From: Apostichopus japonicus
Taxonomy: Eukaryota; Echinodermata; Holothuroidea; Aspidochirotida; Stichopodidae
Assembly: GCF_037975245.1 (NCBI RefSeq)
Contig: NC_092567.1
Location: forward strand, 18,604,876 to 18,668,875
Length of the DNA stretch: 64,000 bases
Reading direction: 5' to 3'
Shown: positions 1-23,920 of the stretch, one piece after another
Position numbering within the stretch: the first letter of the stretch is position 1
How the letters are laid out: the number at the start of each line of letters is the position of its first letter
Notes under the pieces: model-generated
The model's input: the letters and a program-made list of their open reading frames with translations, nothing else
What the model was told of the DNA's origin: nothing
Database searches by the model: none
Position numbers and translations under genes: made by a program

Positions 1-76
1 CTTGTACGATCAGAAACTGTGATGAAAGAGATGCTATTGGAGTTAGCCGGTGCATGCAACACCTGTGCCCCTAGAG

Positions 77-413
77 CAGGGTTTCCCTAACTTTATTCCC
101 CCAAGAACCCCTTGTGGATGCCAGAGTTGTCCACGAACCCCCAACTTTTCAAGACACGATCTGAGTCATTATTATACTATCATACTAATAACAGTGCTTC
201 ATTAAAGATCAAGTTCATAGTGTAATATTGTAATGAAAAAAAGAAAAGAAAAGAGTTTGTCGATTGGTACGACTTTTGTACATTACTAAATTCTATGATA
301 TATCAGATTTTAGTTATATATACTCTAGTTTTGACTTTCAGAATCTCACGAACCCCCTGGGATGGAATCACGCACCCCCTGGGGGTTCATGGACCCCAGT
401 TAGGGAACCCCTG
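77..413. mobile_element. hAT-type MITE with 8-bp target duplication
   Basis: The 337-bp element is bounded by inverted ends CAGGGTTTCCCTAACT and, read inward from the right, CAGGGGTTCCCTAACT. It is flanked by a perfect 8-bp direct repeat CCCTAGAG at 69-76 and 414-421. Eight-bp duplications and CAGGG..CCCTG ends are the hallmark of hAT transposons. There is no coding capacity, so it is non-autonomous. Seen directly: termini and duplication. Inferred: hAT membership. Confidence 0.88.
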
Positions 414-421
414 CCCTAGAG

Positions 422-1232
422 GACAATGAGGTGCAATGAAGAGACATGATTTTGCGCACAGTGGACGTCTCATTCTAGTGCCACCCCACTATTGGGAGTA
501 CAGAGAGAGCGATTCCCTACATATTTACTGGAATTTTTAAAGGAACTTGAATAAGACCTATTTACAAAAAAAACCATGAATTACGATCCTCTTCACTCAC
601 CACTGTAAATGCCTCCATTTTGCTTCACAAAATCTTCCACTAGTAGAGGTATAGTACCAAAATTGGGTTTTTTGGCAAGTTCAGCAATAGAAGTCTAGTT
701 ACGGAGACAAGATATGAGTATAAAAGTTTCTGTATGTTGGTATTTACATGTTTGATAAATTGCTGATTAGGAGTATGCAAATGATTGTAACCAGATTGCT
801 TTAGAAGGAGTGGTAACCAATCATGCGGTCATATTACAAATTTTGGTGAACCATAAGTCACAACTCATGTTTACTCAACCCAAATGTACATTTCCAAAAT
901 GTTCTCAAAATACAGTAGCTGCAAATATGATACAAATTCACGCTTTCAAGATATCTGTGAAATCATAAATTATTCCCTCAACTATACTATTACAACGGAT
1001 TACATCTGTAACGTTTAAATCAGAATTTTACATATCTAAGTTGTGGATCTTTTACACATGCCTGCATTCTGAACCTACATATACATCTTGGGACTGTTCT
1101 GGATCCTGCATGTCACTTCTTTATTCAGGAACACTTGTTTCAGACTTCCCCCGGAGTTAAAAAATTACAGCCGTGGGCTAGCCGAGGTAATAATAGTGAA
1201 CTTGCATACATGATTAACAAATCTCACTGTAT
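422..1232. other. Intergenic DNA, nothing recognised
   Basis: AT-rich sequence between two MITEs. I see no open frame with coding character, no RNA gene and no tandem repeat here. Confidence 0.5.
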
Positions 1233-1240
1233 CTTGTCAA

Positions 1241-1645
1241 GAAGCGGATTAAGGGCGGGCAACAGGGGCACGTGCTCCGGGCCCCCTACATTTTGGGGCC
1301 ACCACATTTAGAGTATCCTAAAGTTTACAAAACTGTCGTATAGGGCGATCATCGAAAATGGTTTGAAGGGCACTTTCCCTAATACCGAAATTGCTCTGAG
1401 AATCTATCTTTCATTGATGGTCTCGAATTGAAGCGGTAAAAGGTCATTTTCACATGAGAACCACGATGAGCCAACAGTGACTGGTAAACCTCAGTATTCT
1501 CGCTATCGAAAGTGACATTTTAAATTCATTGAAACACGATGAAATACTTTCTGAATTTGCAAGCATGAAAGTGCGAAAAAAAAGGGCTATAGGGCCCCCA
1601 CGCAATTGCGTGCCCCGGGCCCCCCACACGCTTAGTCCGGCCCTG
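1241..1645. mobile_element. Older hAT-type MITE
   Basis: Right end, read inward, is CAGGGCCGGACTAAG. The left end GAAGCGGATTAAG is a decayed partner. Flanks are CTTGTCAA (1233-1240) and CTTGTCCA (1646-1653), an 8-bp target duplication with one mismatch. The arms are GC-rich with GGGCCCCC blocks and can fold back over much of the 405-bp element. More diverged than the element at 77-413, so probably older. Confidence 0.7.
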
Positions 1646-1960
1646 CTTGTCCACCACATGGAGGCAGTTTTGGGATATCATGGTACGTAGTTTCGCATGA
1701 TCATAATTGTTACATTTAAACAGAGGTGCGTGAAGCTCACAGATTCCAGGCTGACAATTGCACCATTTACTGGTCGTTAGTGAATAAGAATAGTAATGTA
1801 CAGTATTAGGGGTGAAGACAGGACACACATTATCCACTGAATTGTAATGGCTCCCACTGCCCCACCCTCTCCCCCCCTTCCCCCAACCTACCTAAACCAA
1901 CACTCTGACTTATGAAAATGTAAAAAAAAAAGTCAACTTTAATTATTAAGGATTACTCAC

Positions 1961-4900
1961 TGATGTCAGAGAAAAACCATCAAAACTCCACGGAATGGTC
2001 TTAGTTAAAGACAACCCACAGAGGCCAGCAACACCACATCCAATGGCACATATCGGTTCTGTAAACATGACAACGAGAGAACAAAATGCAATTACCCATG
2101 ATGCTCTAGTGTTGCATTCATTTGCTACTACTGATACACGATGCTCATATGAAAGCTTAGACCTGTTCAGCACATGTCACGTAATTTGTCTAAAAATGTC
2201 GTTTAGGTCAAATGATGTGTAAAGGTAAATGGTCCTGACGTTTCGATCCTAGCAGGATCTTCTTCAGTGGTCAAATGATGAATGTCAAGAATTTGCCAAA
2301 TAGCCATAATATCATCATCTTCTATAGCTCAGCACATGGTAACTCTATCTCTTGTGTAAACATAGTGAGCTGTGTGAACTGGGAGAGTCGATTTGTTCAC
2401 TCCTTTCGTCTTCAAATGTTATCCACAAGGAGCCAGACCTGGTAATTCAGGCTATTGACAGCACTGGCTAAAGGCCAGTGCATTTTTTCCTTTTGCCAGT
2501 AGAAGGAAAAGGCATTGGCATGCTTCTTCCAGTGGAGATAAAGAACATAAACACAGGGTAAGTCGGTCAACAATCCAAGAATCAGAATGTCTTTACCTTA
2601 CAGTATAAAGTGCAATATTACCAGCACATACTTTTGGCAACTCTCTTCAAATGTGTACAAAAACTGATGTGTGTTGTAATTTAGGAATAAAACAGCCAGT
2701 GAGAACTTGATTTTAGGGCAGTATATACTTTAAGCACTTACTCTTCTTTTTTTGTAGCAAGTGGATAAATTCTAGATAATGATCGTCCTACTCTTCACTG
2801 AGTACTGTATGTACTGTATGTATTTTAGATCCTCCTGCAAGCAGGAACTCGGGAAGAAGCCATCATTGGCTTAATATCAAAGCTGCAAGCTGACAGAAGT
2901 CAGTCTCTTAGATTCCCATATTTAACGTCCATGATTTTTTTGATTTGTCAATTGTCAACAACTCTGTAAATGGACGACATACATTAATCTTGGAGTGTCT
3001 CGAACTTGGGACCTTATGATTGAAAGGCACCGGCGTACTACATACTACTAGAAGAAGGTCTGATGCAAACGATCAGAGTGTGAGAAAGGATATGACTCAT
3101 CGACTGATAGGTAGATCGACTGGAGAACCTTTCACACCAGTAAGTTGCCTAGACAGCAGGTACTTGGCTGCAGCTTATGGCTAACAGGCAATTTCTTGGC
3201 ACGAAAATACATTCATTGTTGTATTTCGAAAGTGGGCAAACTTTTCAATCTTGTGTAATAATCTTTTAATTGTGACTGAATTGACAATAATGAAACTGTG
3301 CTAACTTACTTTTCACTCTAGTAAAGTGGTTGATAATACTCTGCATTTGTAAACTGTGCACTAAATCAAACAGGGCACCGAACCCCTCTGGGATGAAAAG
3401 AGCAGCATATCTTGAGGCTGAAAGCAAAAGAGGAAACAATTACACAAGTGAAACAATTACAAAAGTTAGTTTCAATCTTACCCGTTTCTGAGAACGTTGA
3501 ATTCAATATAACACCAACTGACGACCTTTCCATAAAGTTCGGTAGATGAAATAGACAGAAAAATCTGTCGGACAGACAAACACATCAACAACTTCATTGC
3601 AAAACTTTTTGAGAAAAAAGTGTCTGGTTGTTTCTTGGACAATGTGCAATTCCTTATTTTCAGGTTTTCCAAACAGAAAACAAAGAACATAGCCGAATGC
3701 AAGGTATTGACTAATGTTCTGTATTACATTGGTTATCTCTTCGGCCAAAAATCTCACACTGTAAATCACCCAGAAACATAAGCCCTGCATTGACCTAGAC
3801 AGTTAACTAAGCTATGATGTTAGGTGTGTAGACCTACTGGAATTCATGTACTGTCCTCGGAGCAATACAAGCATCCTAAGAACCATTCCAAATCTGTGAA
3901 AAGGCCCTGAATAATTCTACCTTTGGGCAAAATGTTTGTTTCTAAAGGATGTTTTGCAGAAATTTAGTTATAAATTTGATCATCATTGTTGAAATATGGC
4001 ACCACCAGCTACAAGATGCCCCCCCCCCCACCCCAAATTAACTCCCTATTAAACTGTAAGGTCAATTCTTGATTGAGAAATGCCAGTATCAATAAATTGT
4101 TTTCGTAGAGCTACCATCGACTGATTCCAGTCTGACTGGTGAGGAGTACGGCTTTCCTTTGAAGTCTGCTATCCATCTCTGAGTGTGCTCATCGGATGAT
4201 TTAAAATCTGGTATTGAACCCTACCAGGAGAGATATAAAACAAGTTAAGTTGCATTATATAAACTCCCAAGAACTGTCAAGGGTAGGGTCTGGGACAATT
4301 ATGTACCCTTTTTGAAGTCTTGCTTTCTACATTTGATTATTATGAAAATGAAAATACATTATGGAGGAGTGTTAGCTCAGTGGTTAACGCCGGTGCCTTT
4401 CAATCATAAGGTCCCCGGTTCGAGTCACTCCAAGATTAATGTATGTCGTCCAGTTACAGAGTTGTTGACAATTGATAATTCATAATAATGGACGTTACAA
4501 TATGAATTTAGGAGACTGACTTCGGTCAGCTTGCGGCTTTGATAAGCCAATGATGGCTTCTTTGCGAGTTCCTGCTTGCAGGAGGATATCAAATACATAC
4601 ATTATCACTAATTCCCATGTCCCCTAACCAAGGCTGCTTTGACCTCCCCAACCTACTTTGCCCTTTCCAACCTACATCTTGTCTTCAAAAAACATTTTAC
4701 AGCCCAACATTACAGCATTTTATATTCACTGAGATATTAGGTTACAAATCTAATTGAACAATTCGAACATCTAAAAATGACTTGGAGAATCAGGACCTCC
4801 TCCTCTTCTAATCCCCCTCTGCGGCAACATACTGTACTTATGAAAACTACAAGAATTTTTACCAAGCCAAAAGTGAAAGGAATGACTTAGCATTTAGAGT

Positions 4901-5853
4901 GTGAAACCCACCATTACGTTCCTGGTTCAAAACCCACCAGGAACCAGATTCTCTTACTCTGTTCAAACTTGCTGCTAAAACAGAGACATTCGGTGGATAT
5001 CATATTTCTGGCTTGCAATGTGGGCTTTTATTTTCTTTTCTTTCACAGTAAACCATGTAAGCCTCCAAAAGTCATTTGTCTAAATGCCACCAGCATATCC
5101 ATGAGAACTTCATCTCATTTACTAAAACACATTTCATTTTTCTCTTGCAAAGACTTTCAACTTACAGTATAACTTTAATCCAAAGAACAAGGGAAATAAT
5201 AGTTGATACTGTAGTTCTCAGTGAACAACTCTTTAACTCACATTTGGAGAGGCAAGTTGGATGTTAAATACTGGATGCAGGACTTTGAAACTTTGAATGA
5301 AAGAACTGGCTTCAACACCTGGGAAAATGTTTATGAGAAAACAAGTGGAAAGTTATTATTTGCTGTTCACCATGAACATGGTCACTAAAAAAAGATGACC
5401 TACACGATGAACAATTTTTCAAAACATCTATTGCGTTACGTCCAACATTTTTCAAGAAATAAGGATCTTACAGAACTTAGTAATCAATTAGGGGAGATGA
5501 ACCTATGGGCCACTGTAGATGAACAGTACTTTTCAGATCACCCAGACCGTCCAGACGTACCTTCCAAAGCAGCATTTTTTCTTTGCAAGAGAACAACACA
5601 TATTAAAACAAGACTTTCATGTTGTGCATTGAAAATCTGTTGCAATCACTAATTTAGGTAGGGGGAGGGCAGGGAGGGTGGAGAGGGAAGTGATGGTAGG
5701 GGAGGGGGAAGGGGTTAAATCATAGTACGGTTTCTATACTTACCCTGAGGTGCTGCACTTAGAATAATCAAGCAATGTGACTTTGCCATCCTGTTTTATG
5801 ATATAAAAAAAATGAAGCATCTGATCATGTTCTGTGTCCACCTCCAAAATATC
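1961..5853 (-). CDS. Putative unrecognised gene, three candidate exons
   Basis: Three minus-strand segments look like real internal exons, with AG acceptor, GT donor and an open frame throughout. 5744-5853 starts at phase 0, leaves 2 nt and has donor gtaagt; it encodes a segment including IIKQDGKVTLLDYSKC. 4115-4220 starts at phase 0, leaves 1 nt and has the weaker donor gtagct; it encodes RWIADFKGKPYSSPVRLE. 1961-2058 starts with 2 nt and ends in phase with donor gtgagt; it encodes a hydrophobic stretch ICAIGCGVAGLCGLSL that could be a membrane helix. The last two are phase-compatible; at least one more exon is needed after the first. I do not recognise the protein and cannot place its start or stop. 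A Cys-rich open frame at about 1646-1836 (WCNCQPGIC) may be a further exon but runs into the MITE at 1241-1645. Exon joining is inference. Confidence 0.3.
2233..2275 (-). repeat. Dispersed hairpin motif, copy 1
   Basis: On the minus strand this carries GATCC-TGCTA-GGATC (5-bp stem, 5-nt loop) followed by GAAACGTCAGG. The same motif and the following CCA..TTTACACA tail recur on the plus strand at 24566-24618. A decayed inverted pair lies near 6036-6145. It is a small dispersed repeat whose parent element I cannot name. Confidence 0.55.
2815..3037 (-). mobile_element. tRNA-derived SINE, copy in minus orientation
   Basis: Minus-strand copy of the SINE described at 4366-4600. It shares the body (CTTCGGTCAGCTTGC-like block, GATGGCTTCTTC, GCAGGAGGAT tail) and the tRNA-like head, but the head breaks off within the A-box region. 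Diverged from the other two copies by many substitutions. Confidence 0.7.
4366..4600 (+). mobile_element. tRNA-derived SINE
   Basis: The head reads as a tRNA. GGAGTG pairs with CACTCC as acceptor stem, TTAGCTCAGTGGTTAACGCC fits the A box and D arm, and GGTTCGAGTC fits the B box. A roughly 165-bp unrelated body follows, ending in a GCAGGAGGATAT tail. Two more copies (42855-43070 plus, 2815-3037 minus) share head and body, which shows it is an interspersed family rather than a tRNA gene. Confidence 0.8.
5266..5652 (+). other. Weak open frames of uncertain nature
   Basis: Plus-strand frames of 20-85 codons lie end to end with stops and frame changes between them (for example a frame with WENVYEKTSGKLLFAVHHEH, then one with EQYFSDHPDRPDVPSKAAFF). 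The pattern could be a decayed coding sequence, possibly transposon-derived, or chance. No family recognised. Confidence 0.2.
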
Positions 5854-6035
5854 CTGGTCTCAATATGATCTTGGACTTGACGAACTTGTATCACATAAAA
5901 TGGTAGCTTCAGGTATTAAATCTATAAGAAGATAAGATTGAGAAAATTTGTGAGAGGAAAAAGCTATTAACATACTGCTTACAATCTGAAAAAAAAAGCT
6001 TGTGTAGGTAAATGTATACAGTTAGAAAAGCCTAA

Positions 6036-6145
6036 CTTTTTTTTTATCCTCGCAGGATCTTTAGGCCTAGGTTTACTTGTTTCTTCAATTTTAATTTTAT
6101 TCTCCTCCTGAAGATCCTACAAGGCTAAAAATGTCTGACCCTCTA
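6036..6145. repeat. Decayed inverted pair of the hairpin motif
   Basis: Two facing, degraded versions of the GATCCTGC..GGATC motif (ATCCTCGCAGGATC on one side, GAAGATCCTACAAGGCT on the other) lie about 60 bp apart and form an imperfect inverted repeat. They are related to the copies at 2233-2275 and 24566-24618. Confidence 0.4.
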
Positions 6146-6149
6146 TTTT

Positions 6150-8850
6150 CATACAATAAATTGGTATTAAAATTTCATTGACCTCTGTAGAAGGTTAAAA
6201 TGGTAACAGTGATTCCCAAATCTACCCTTCCCTACATATGAAAAGTGAAAAGAAGAGAATATAAGGCAGCATATATTTGCCTATATATGGTTACGGACCC
6301 AACTCGTGGCAACAAAATTATACAAATTAAGTTAGCAAATAATTATGCTGCAGAAAATAAAGTAGAATTATTAACACATTAACAAATTGGCCTAATATGA
6401 TTACTGAAATTTTCCTGTCATATTTGAAGATATAATAGTAAGAAATAAAACTCACTAATATAAATTCAGCTTGTGGATGACTAATTTCGCACCATTTAGA
6501 GTATTTAACTGTTAATGTGAATCACAGGGAAGAACATATCTAGCCTGCAGCTGTAATGCATACCGAGCTCTAGTCTTACCTTACCTAGTTACTAAGTACT
6601 ACTAATACTACTACTACCGTACTACTAGTAACTACAGTAGTAGGCCTACTACTAGACTAGTAGACTATAGCTCTCTTTCCTTGTGACTTTTTCTGGGCCT
6701 CATTCTTATCAAGCTACAACTCTGCTACGAATTAGGCTGTGACGACTCGAGGCTTGCTATCTAAATACACTAATGTGAAGGTAATGTTTGTAAGTACACA
6801 TCAATACTAGTACAGCTCGATCATGATGGCTAAGAATAGTAAGATCTGTAACGCTAGGCTGTAATGTAAGCAGTACTACAGTGCATTACTAATTCACTAG
6901 GCACTAAGTATATGCAGTGTTGTATGGAGGTCAGCCACGAATGTTTTTAACTTATGACAATAACAATTTGATTTAAGTTAGAAAGTCGATATTACTTGAA
7001 ATATAGAGTGGATCAACTTACTCATGAATGTAAAACCAACGAACAATTTCAAATGCTAACAATTTCGTGGATACACTGCTCACAGTGAGTTAAGAAAAAC
7101 GCCTTCCTTGTGTAGGCTAGGTGGCAGCTAAATATATAAAAACTCTTTGTAGCACAATGTGTTACGCCGAGGAGGGGTATACAGAATAGTTACACCACGG
7201 AGTTGTTACTGGAGGCATATGTAGTGCCACTAGCTTAGTCCTCCGGAATGATTTTGACAGCCGCCTTTCCCCCCTCCATTCCCCAAGGAGAAATGAATAT
7301 TTAACAATTAAAGTTGGCGATACTCGTAACACTTTTGATACGTATTCCCCGGGGTAATCCTGCGCCTATTTTACGTGGCTTATTGTGTCTGCTACATTAA
7401 AATTCTTCCGCGAACTCCCTGATGGAAACCTTGCTTCATCGGTTACGAGATGGGGTGGAGAATGAAGAAGACAGACCCTCTAACGTAACTATCTTCCCTA
7501 CCCTTCCACCATCACTCTATAGGTATTGTAAACAAATTGCATAGCGTTGAGACATTCGTGCCTGCATTAAACTTAGGCATTTATAAACCTGCTTCTCGAA
7601 CTGAAGGGGGTGGGGGGGGGGTGGCGGGTTTGAAACTGAAGTTGGATCTAAGTGTTGTCCTTGCAGATGTCACAAGATAGTGTAGCCTGCAGGAAAGTTT
7701 CCTGCGCACCTCATGAAAATTCCTCAAAAGCCCTGTCAATTTGTGTTGACTAACGGAGGGTGTGGGGGGGGAGGGAGTAATTCAAATTGTTTGATTGCGT
7801 GGGGAGGTTGGCAAGTAATAAAACAAGTATGTGATCAAAGAGAGGGGAATTTTTTGGTAATAACCAGCATTAAGTAATAGCTACAAACTGGGGTGGGGGG
7901 GTGGGGATGAAATTGATTAGTGCTTTACCCCTCTCAATTGTCCCCACCCCTTTAATTGACGACCATGGGATTAAGTGTATGTTATAAGCCATTGATGGTG
8001 TAAAAAATCAGGAGAATGGAAGGTGCTTGAAGGCTTGGTGAAATAGAAAGAAAACCTGACACATGAGTTTGGGAATTACTATGCTAAACGTTCACCCCTT
8101 CCAGCTCAAAATCTGAATGGTCATACCCCCATACTTGTGCCATGATAGTGCAAGCCATCTGCTATCACCTCACATGATTGGTAAGTCATGTCAGAAGCAA
8201 ACTTCTATCTTTCCTCTAGTGACCTTCCAAGTGAAAAGTTTATGGTATCAGGGGATTAATTTCTCCCAGTATCCCATTACAAAATGTTCTTAAATATGGG
8301 AGAAATTACATGTGCAAAGTAAGTTGTATAGCAGTTTCGTAATGGGAAATAGTATACTTGATATGAGACAAAATTTAGATACTTCAAGATTGGGACACAT
8401 TATTTGAACATTTAGTCATACTATGTGTATTATTCAATGTAGCAATTCATTTTGGTATGACATCTGTTATCTCACAGTTATAACTACTTTCAGGTTCTGG
8501 TCAGGTTGAGCAAACACAACCATGTACCGCATTTGTGCATGCAGTACTGTGATTGACTGAGATATACTGCTTCTTCTTCTCCTTAAATACAGTATGTGAT
8601 TTCTTCGACTTCATATTGAAATTTTACAACAACAAACATAAGAAAGGTAAAAGTGTAACCAGCTAAATATTAAACTTCAGTCTAAACATTTATATTCTTG
8701 TATTAACATTTCCATATCTCCAAAACTACAAAATATTTAGATATTTTATCCCATAGGTTTTCATTGCAATAAAATATAAACCAATGAGGTGGGTGGTATG
8801 TAAACAAAATTATTTAAAGTTAGCCCAGTGCGTTCAAAGAGCTTTTACAC
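6150..8850. other. Intergenic region 3' of MTERF3
   Basis: A/T-rich DNA with a short ACT/CTA simple repeat near 6595-6670 and several G or C runs (7600-7625, 7760-7775, 7890-7905). No gene, RNA or repeat family recognised. I found no clear AATAAA on the minus strand close to the MTERF3 stop. Confidence 0.4.
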
Positions 8851-21985
<13,135 letters not shown>

Positions 21986-23920
21986 GGTGTTAAAAACCAA
22001 ACAGAGAACTCGTCTATTTCATAGAGTTACAGTCTGGGAGGTAATCAAGACGTAAAGTAGTTGACTTCAAACTGGAAACAAAAAGAGAAAATAACATGAA
22101 AGAAAAAATGAATGAGAACTTCAAAATTGCTTGCATTTCAATGAGAAACACATTCAACACTTATACACTAAGCAGACAGTGTCAAAATACCTGCAAACAG
22201 CTTAAATATTTGAAAACATCAACTAAGACAACATTGAGAACAGAACACAGACAAAGATTAAATAGTTACGTCTTACCAAGAATATATGAGTACCACTTGA
22301 TATCCAATGCACCAGGGTGAGATTGTCAGCATCAAGAGGTTAGCTAAGGTCCTTTTATTTAATGTTTGCAGTAGTTTGCAAACCTTTCTACTGTAGGGTT
22401 AAAATAGTTTGGAAGATCTCCCCCCCCCTCCCCCCCCCCCGAAAAAAATTGTCAATATTTGTGAGACAAAAGCTGAAAAGTCTGGAACAAAAATTACTTG
22501 AAAGCTGTAAAAATAACTGTTCTTTACAAAAGTTTACAACTATAAAGCACCCCTAATCATATAATTTATGTGTCTCAAAGGGAGGGGAATGCCTCCTCCT
22601 TGTAGATGCCTTCCCTAGTCCACAACATCATTTACAGTAACAGCATGGATGTCTGTCCCACATCTGGGAGATCAGCGATGTATTGCCCACTATTTTCCTG
22701 ATAATTACTGAACCAATCTAGGCAAAGGGAGTTGGAAACACAAGTTCAATGTAATCTGTATTTACATGACATTTTGTTGTAATGGCATGCTTCAATAATA
22801 ACCTGCAGGTAGTCCTTGAATTATCCACAATATTATATCTATAATAATACTTGAAAGTTTGCTTTTAGGAGACGATAAAAAACAAGCACAAATACTTTTT
22901 CAAGAGCATAGTATAAACTGAGACTGAGAGCTTCCCAAAGTACAGTAGCTGAATAGATTTAACAAAGGGTAAGCTAAGCCAAACTTCCTCAACATTTTCA
23001 ATTGTCAGTGAGCTCTGAAGAAATAGGTATCTTCACCACAGAAGAAAGATGATACTTTTCCTGAAATATACATAAAAACTCTATGAGGGAATACAAGATA
23101 CACTTGATTTAAGTTAGATTTTTAGAGGAAGCAGTGACCACATTCGGTATTTTCAGAAACTGGGTAGCAACTAGGCCTACTGTAGGCCCGCTGTACTTCA
23201 CTTCCCTATTAGATGTAACCACCAAACATAAATGTCCATCCAGAACGAATACAAATGAGTAAAATAATGCCATATGTTACATAAGTATTGGTACTAATTT
23301 AGAATCCGTACCATTCGACTATTTCTGTTAATCCATATCCCGCTAACTATCTCTCTCCCACATTCATGTAATCACTCCCAGTCCCTATCCCCAACTCCCG
23401 TTCTTCTATCTCCTAATCCTACATTGTTATTCTGCCGATTCGAAGTAAGCTTTCGCATTCATATGGTACGGATTCTAAAGTTAGGCCTAAATATTAAAGA
23501 AATATTATTTGACCGTCAGCCGTCTTCAACCGTTCAGCATTGCATACTGTAAAGGCGGCTGTCAAGTCCACAGCGATTACTAAATTTGTCGCGAAACAGG
23601 TATACTACTATAATTCAGTCCGTACAGAGGTGCTACGGAGGGAGAAGTAATGCAGTATAGGTCCTGTGCCCGAAATTTTTCCGTCTTTAGCGTACAAATT
23701 CTTAATTAATACCTTTTTACCTACCTAAAATATTGTCACACTTTCATGATATTCATAGTTTTATATTTTATCATCATTCACACGGCACGATTTCTTTTCG
23801 AATGCATTTTCCATGGAAGCGAGGGTGCTTATCACTGTTAGCAATTACATAACATTTCTTCCGCACTTCATTAAGCACCTGGGATTTAACACTATACTAG
23901 GCCTCCATGAAGAAGTCACC
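21986..23920. promoter_or_regulatory. Head-to-head gap between MTERF3 and ITFG2
   Basis: The two start codons diverge across 1.94 kb. The region should hold both promoters and any 5' UTR exons, but I can identify no TATA box, CpG cluster or splice pair with confidence. It contains a C-run at 22419-22440. The stretch near 23,530-23,900 is richer in CG dinucleotides than its surroundings, which may mark the ITFG2 promoter. Confidence 0.4.

Noticed and set aside
2233-2275. Possible hammerhead ribozyme (CTGAAGA ... GAAAC ... GTC)
   Set aside because: The core words are present, but an extra A breaks the base of stem II and no sequence can form stem III between GAAA and GTC, so the fold does not close.
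3503-3790. Minus-strand exon with GLCFWVIYSVRFLAEEI
   Set aside because: The frame stops before the only good donor (gtaaga at about 3480), and the frame open at that donor is closed further upstream, so no phase-consistent exon could be drawn.
4366-4440. Functional tRNA gene
   Set aside because: The same head with the same 3' body recurs at three loci, which marks a SINE; the anticodon loop is also irregular.
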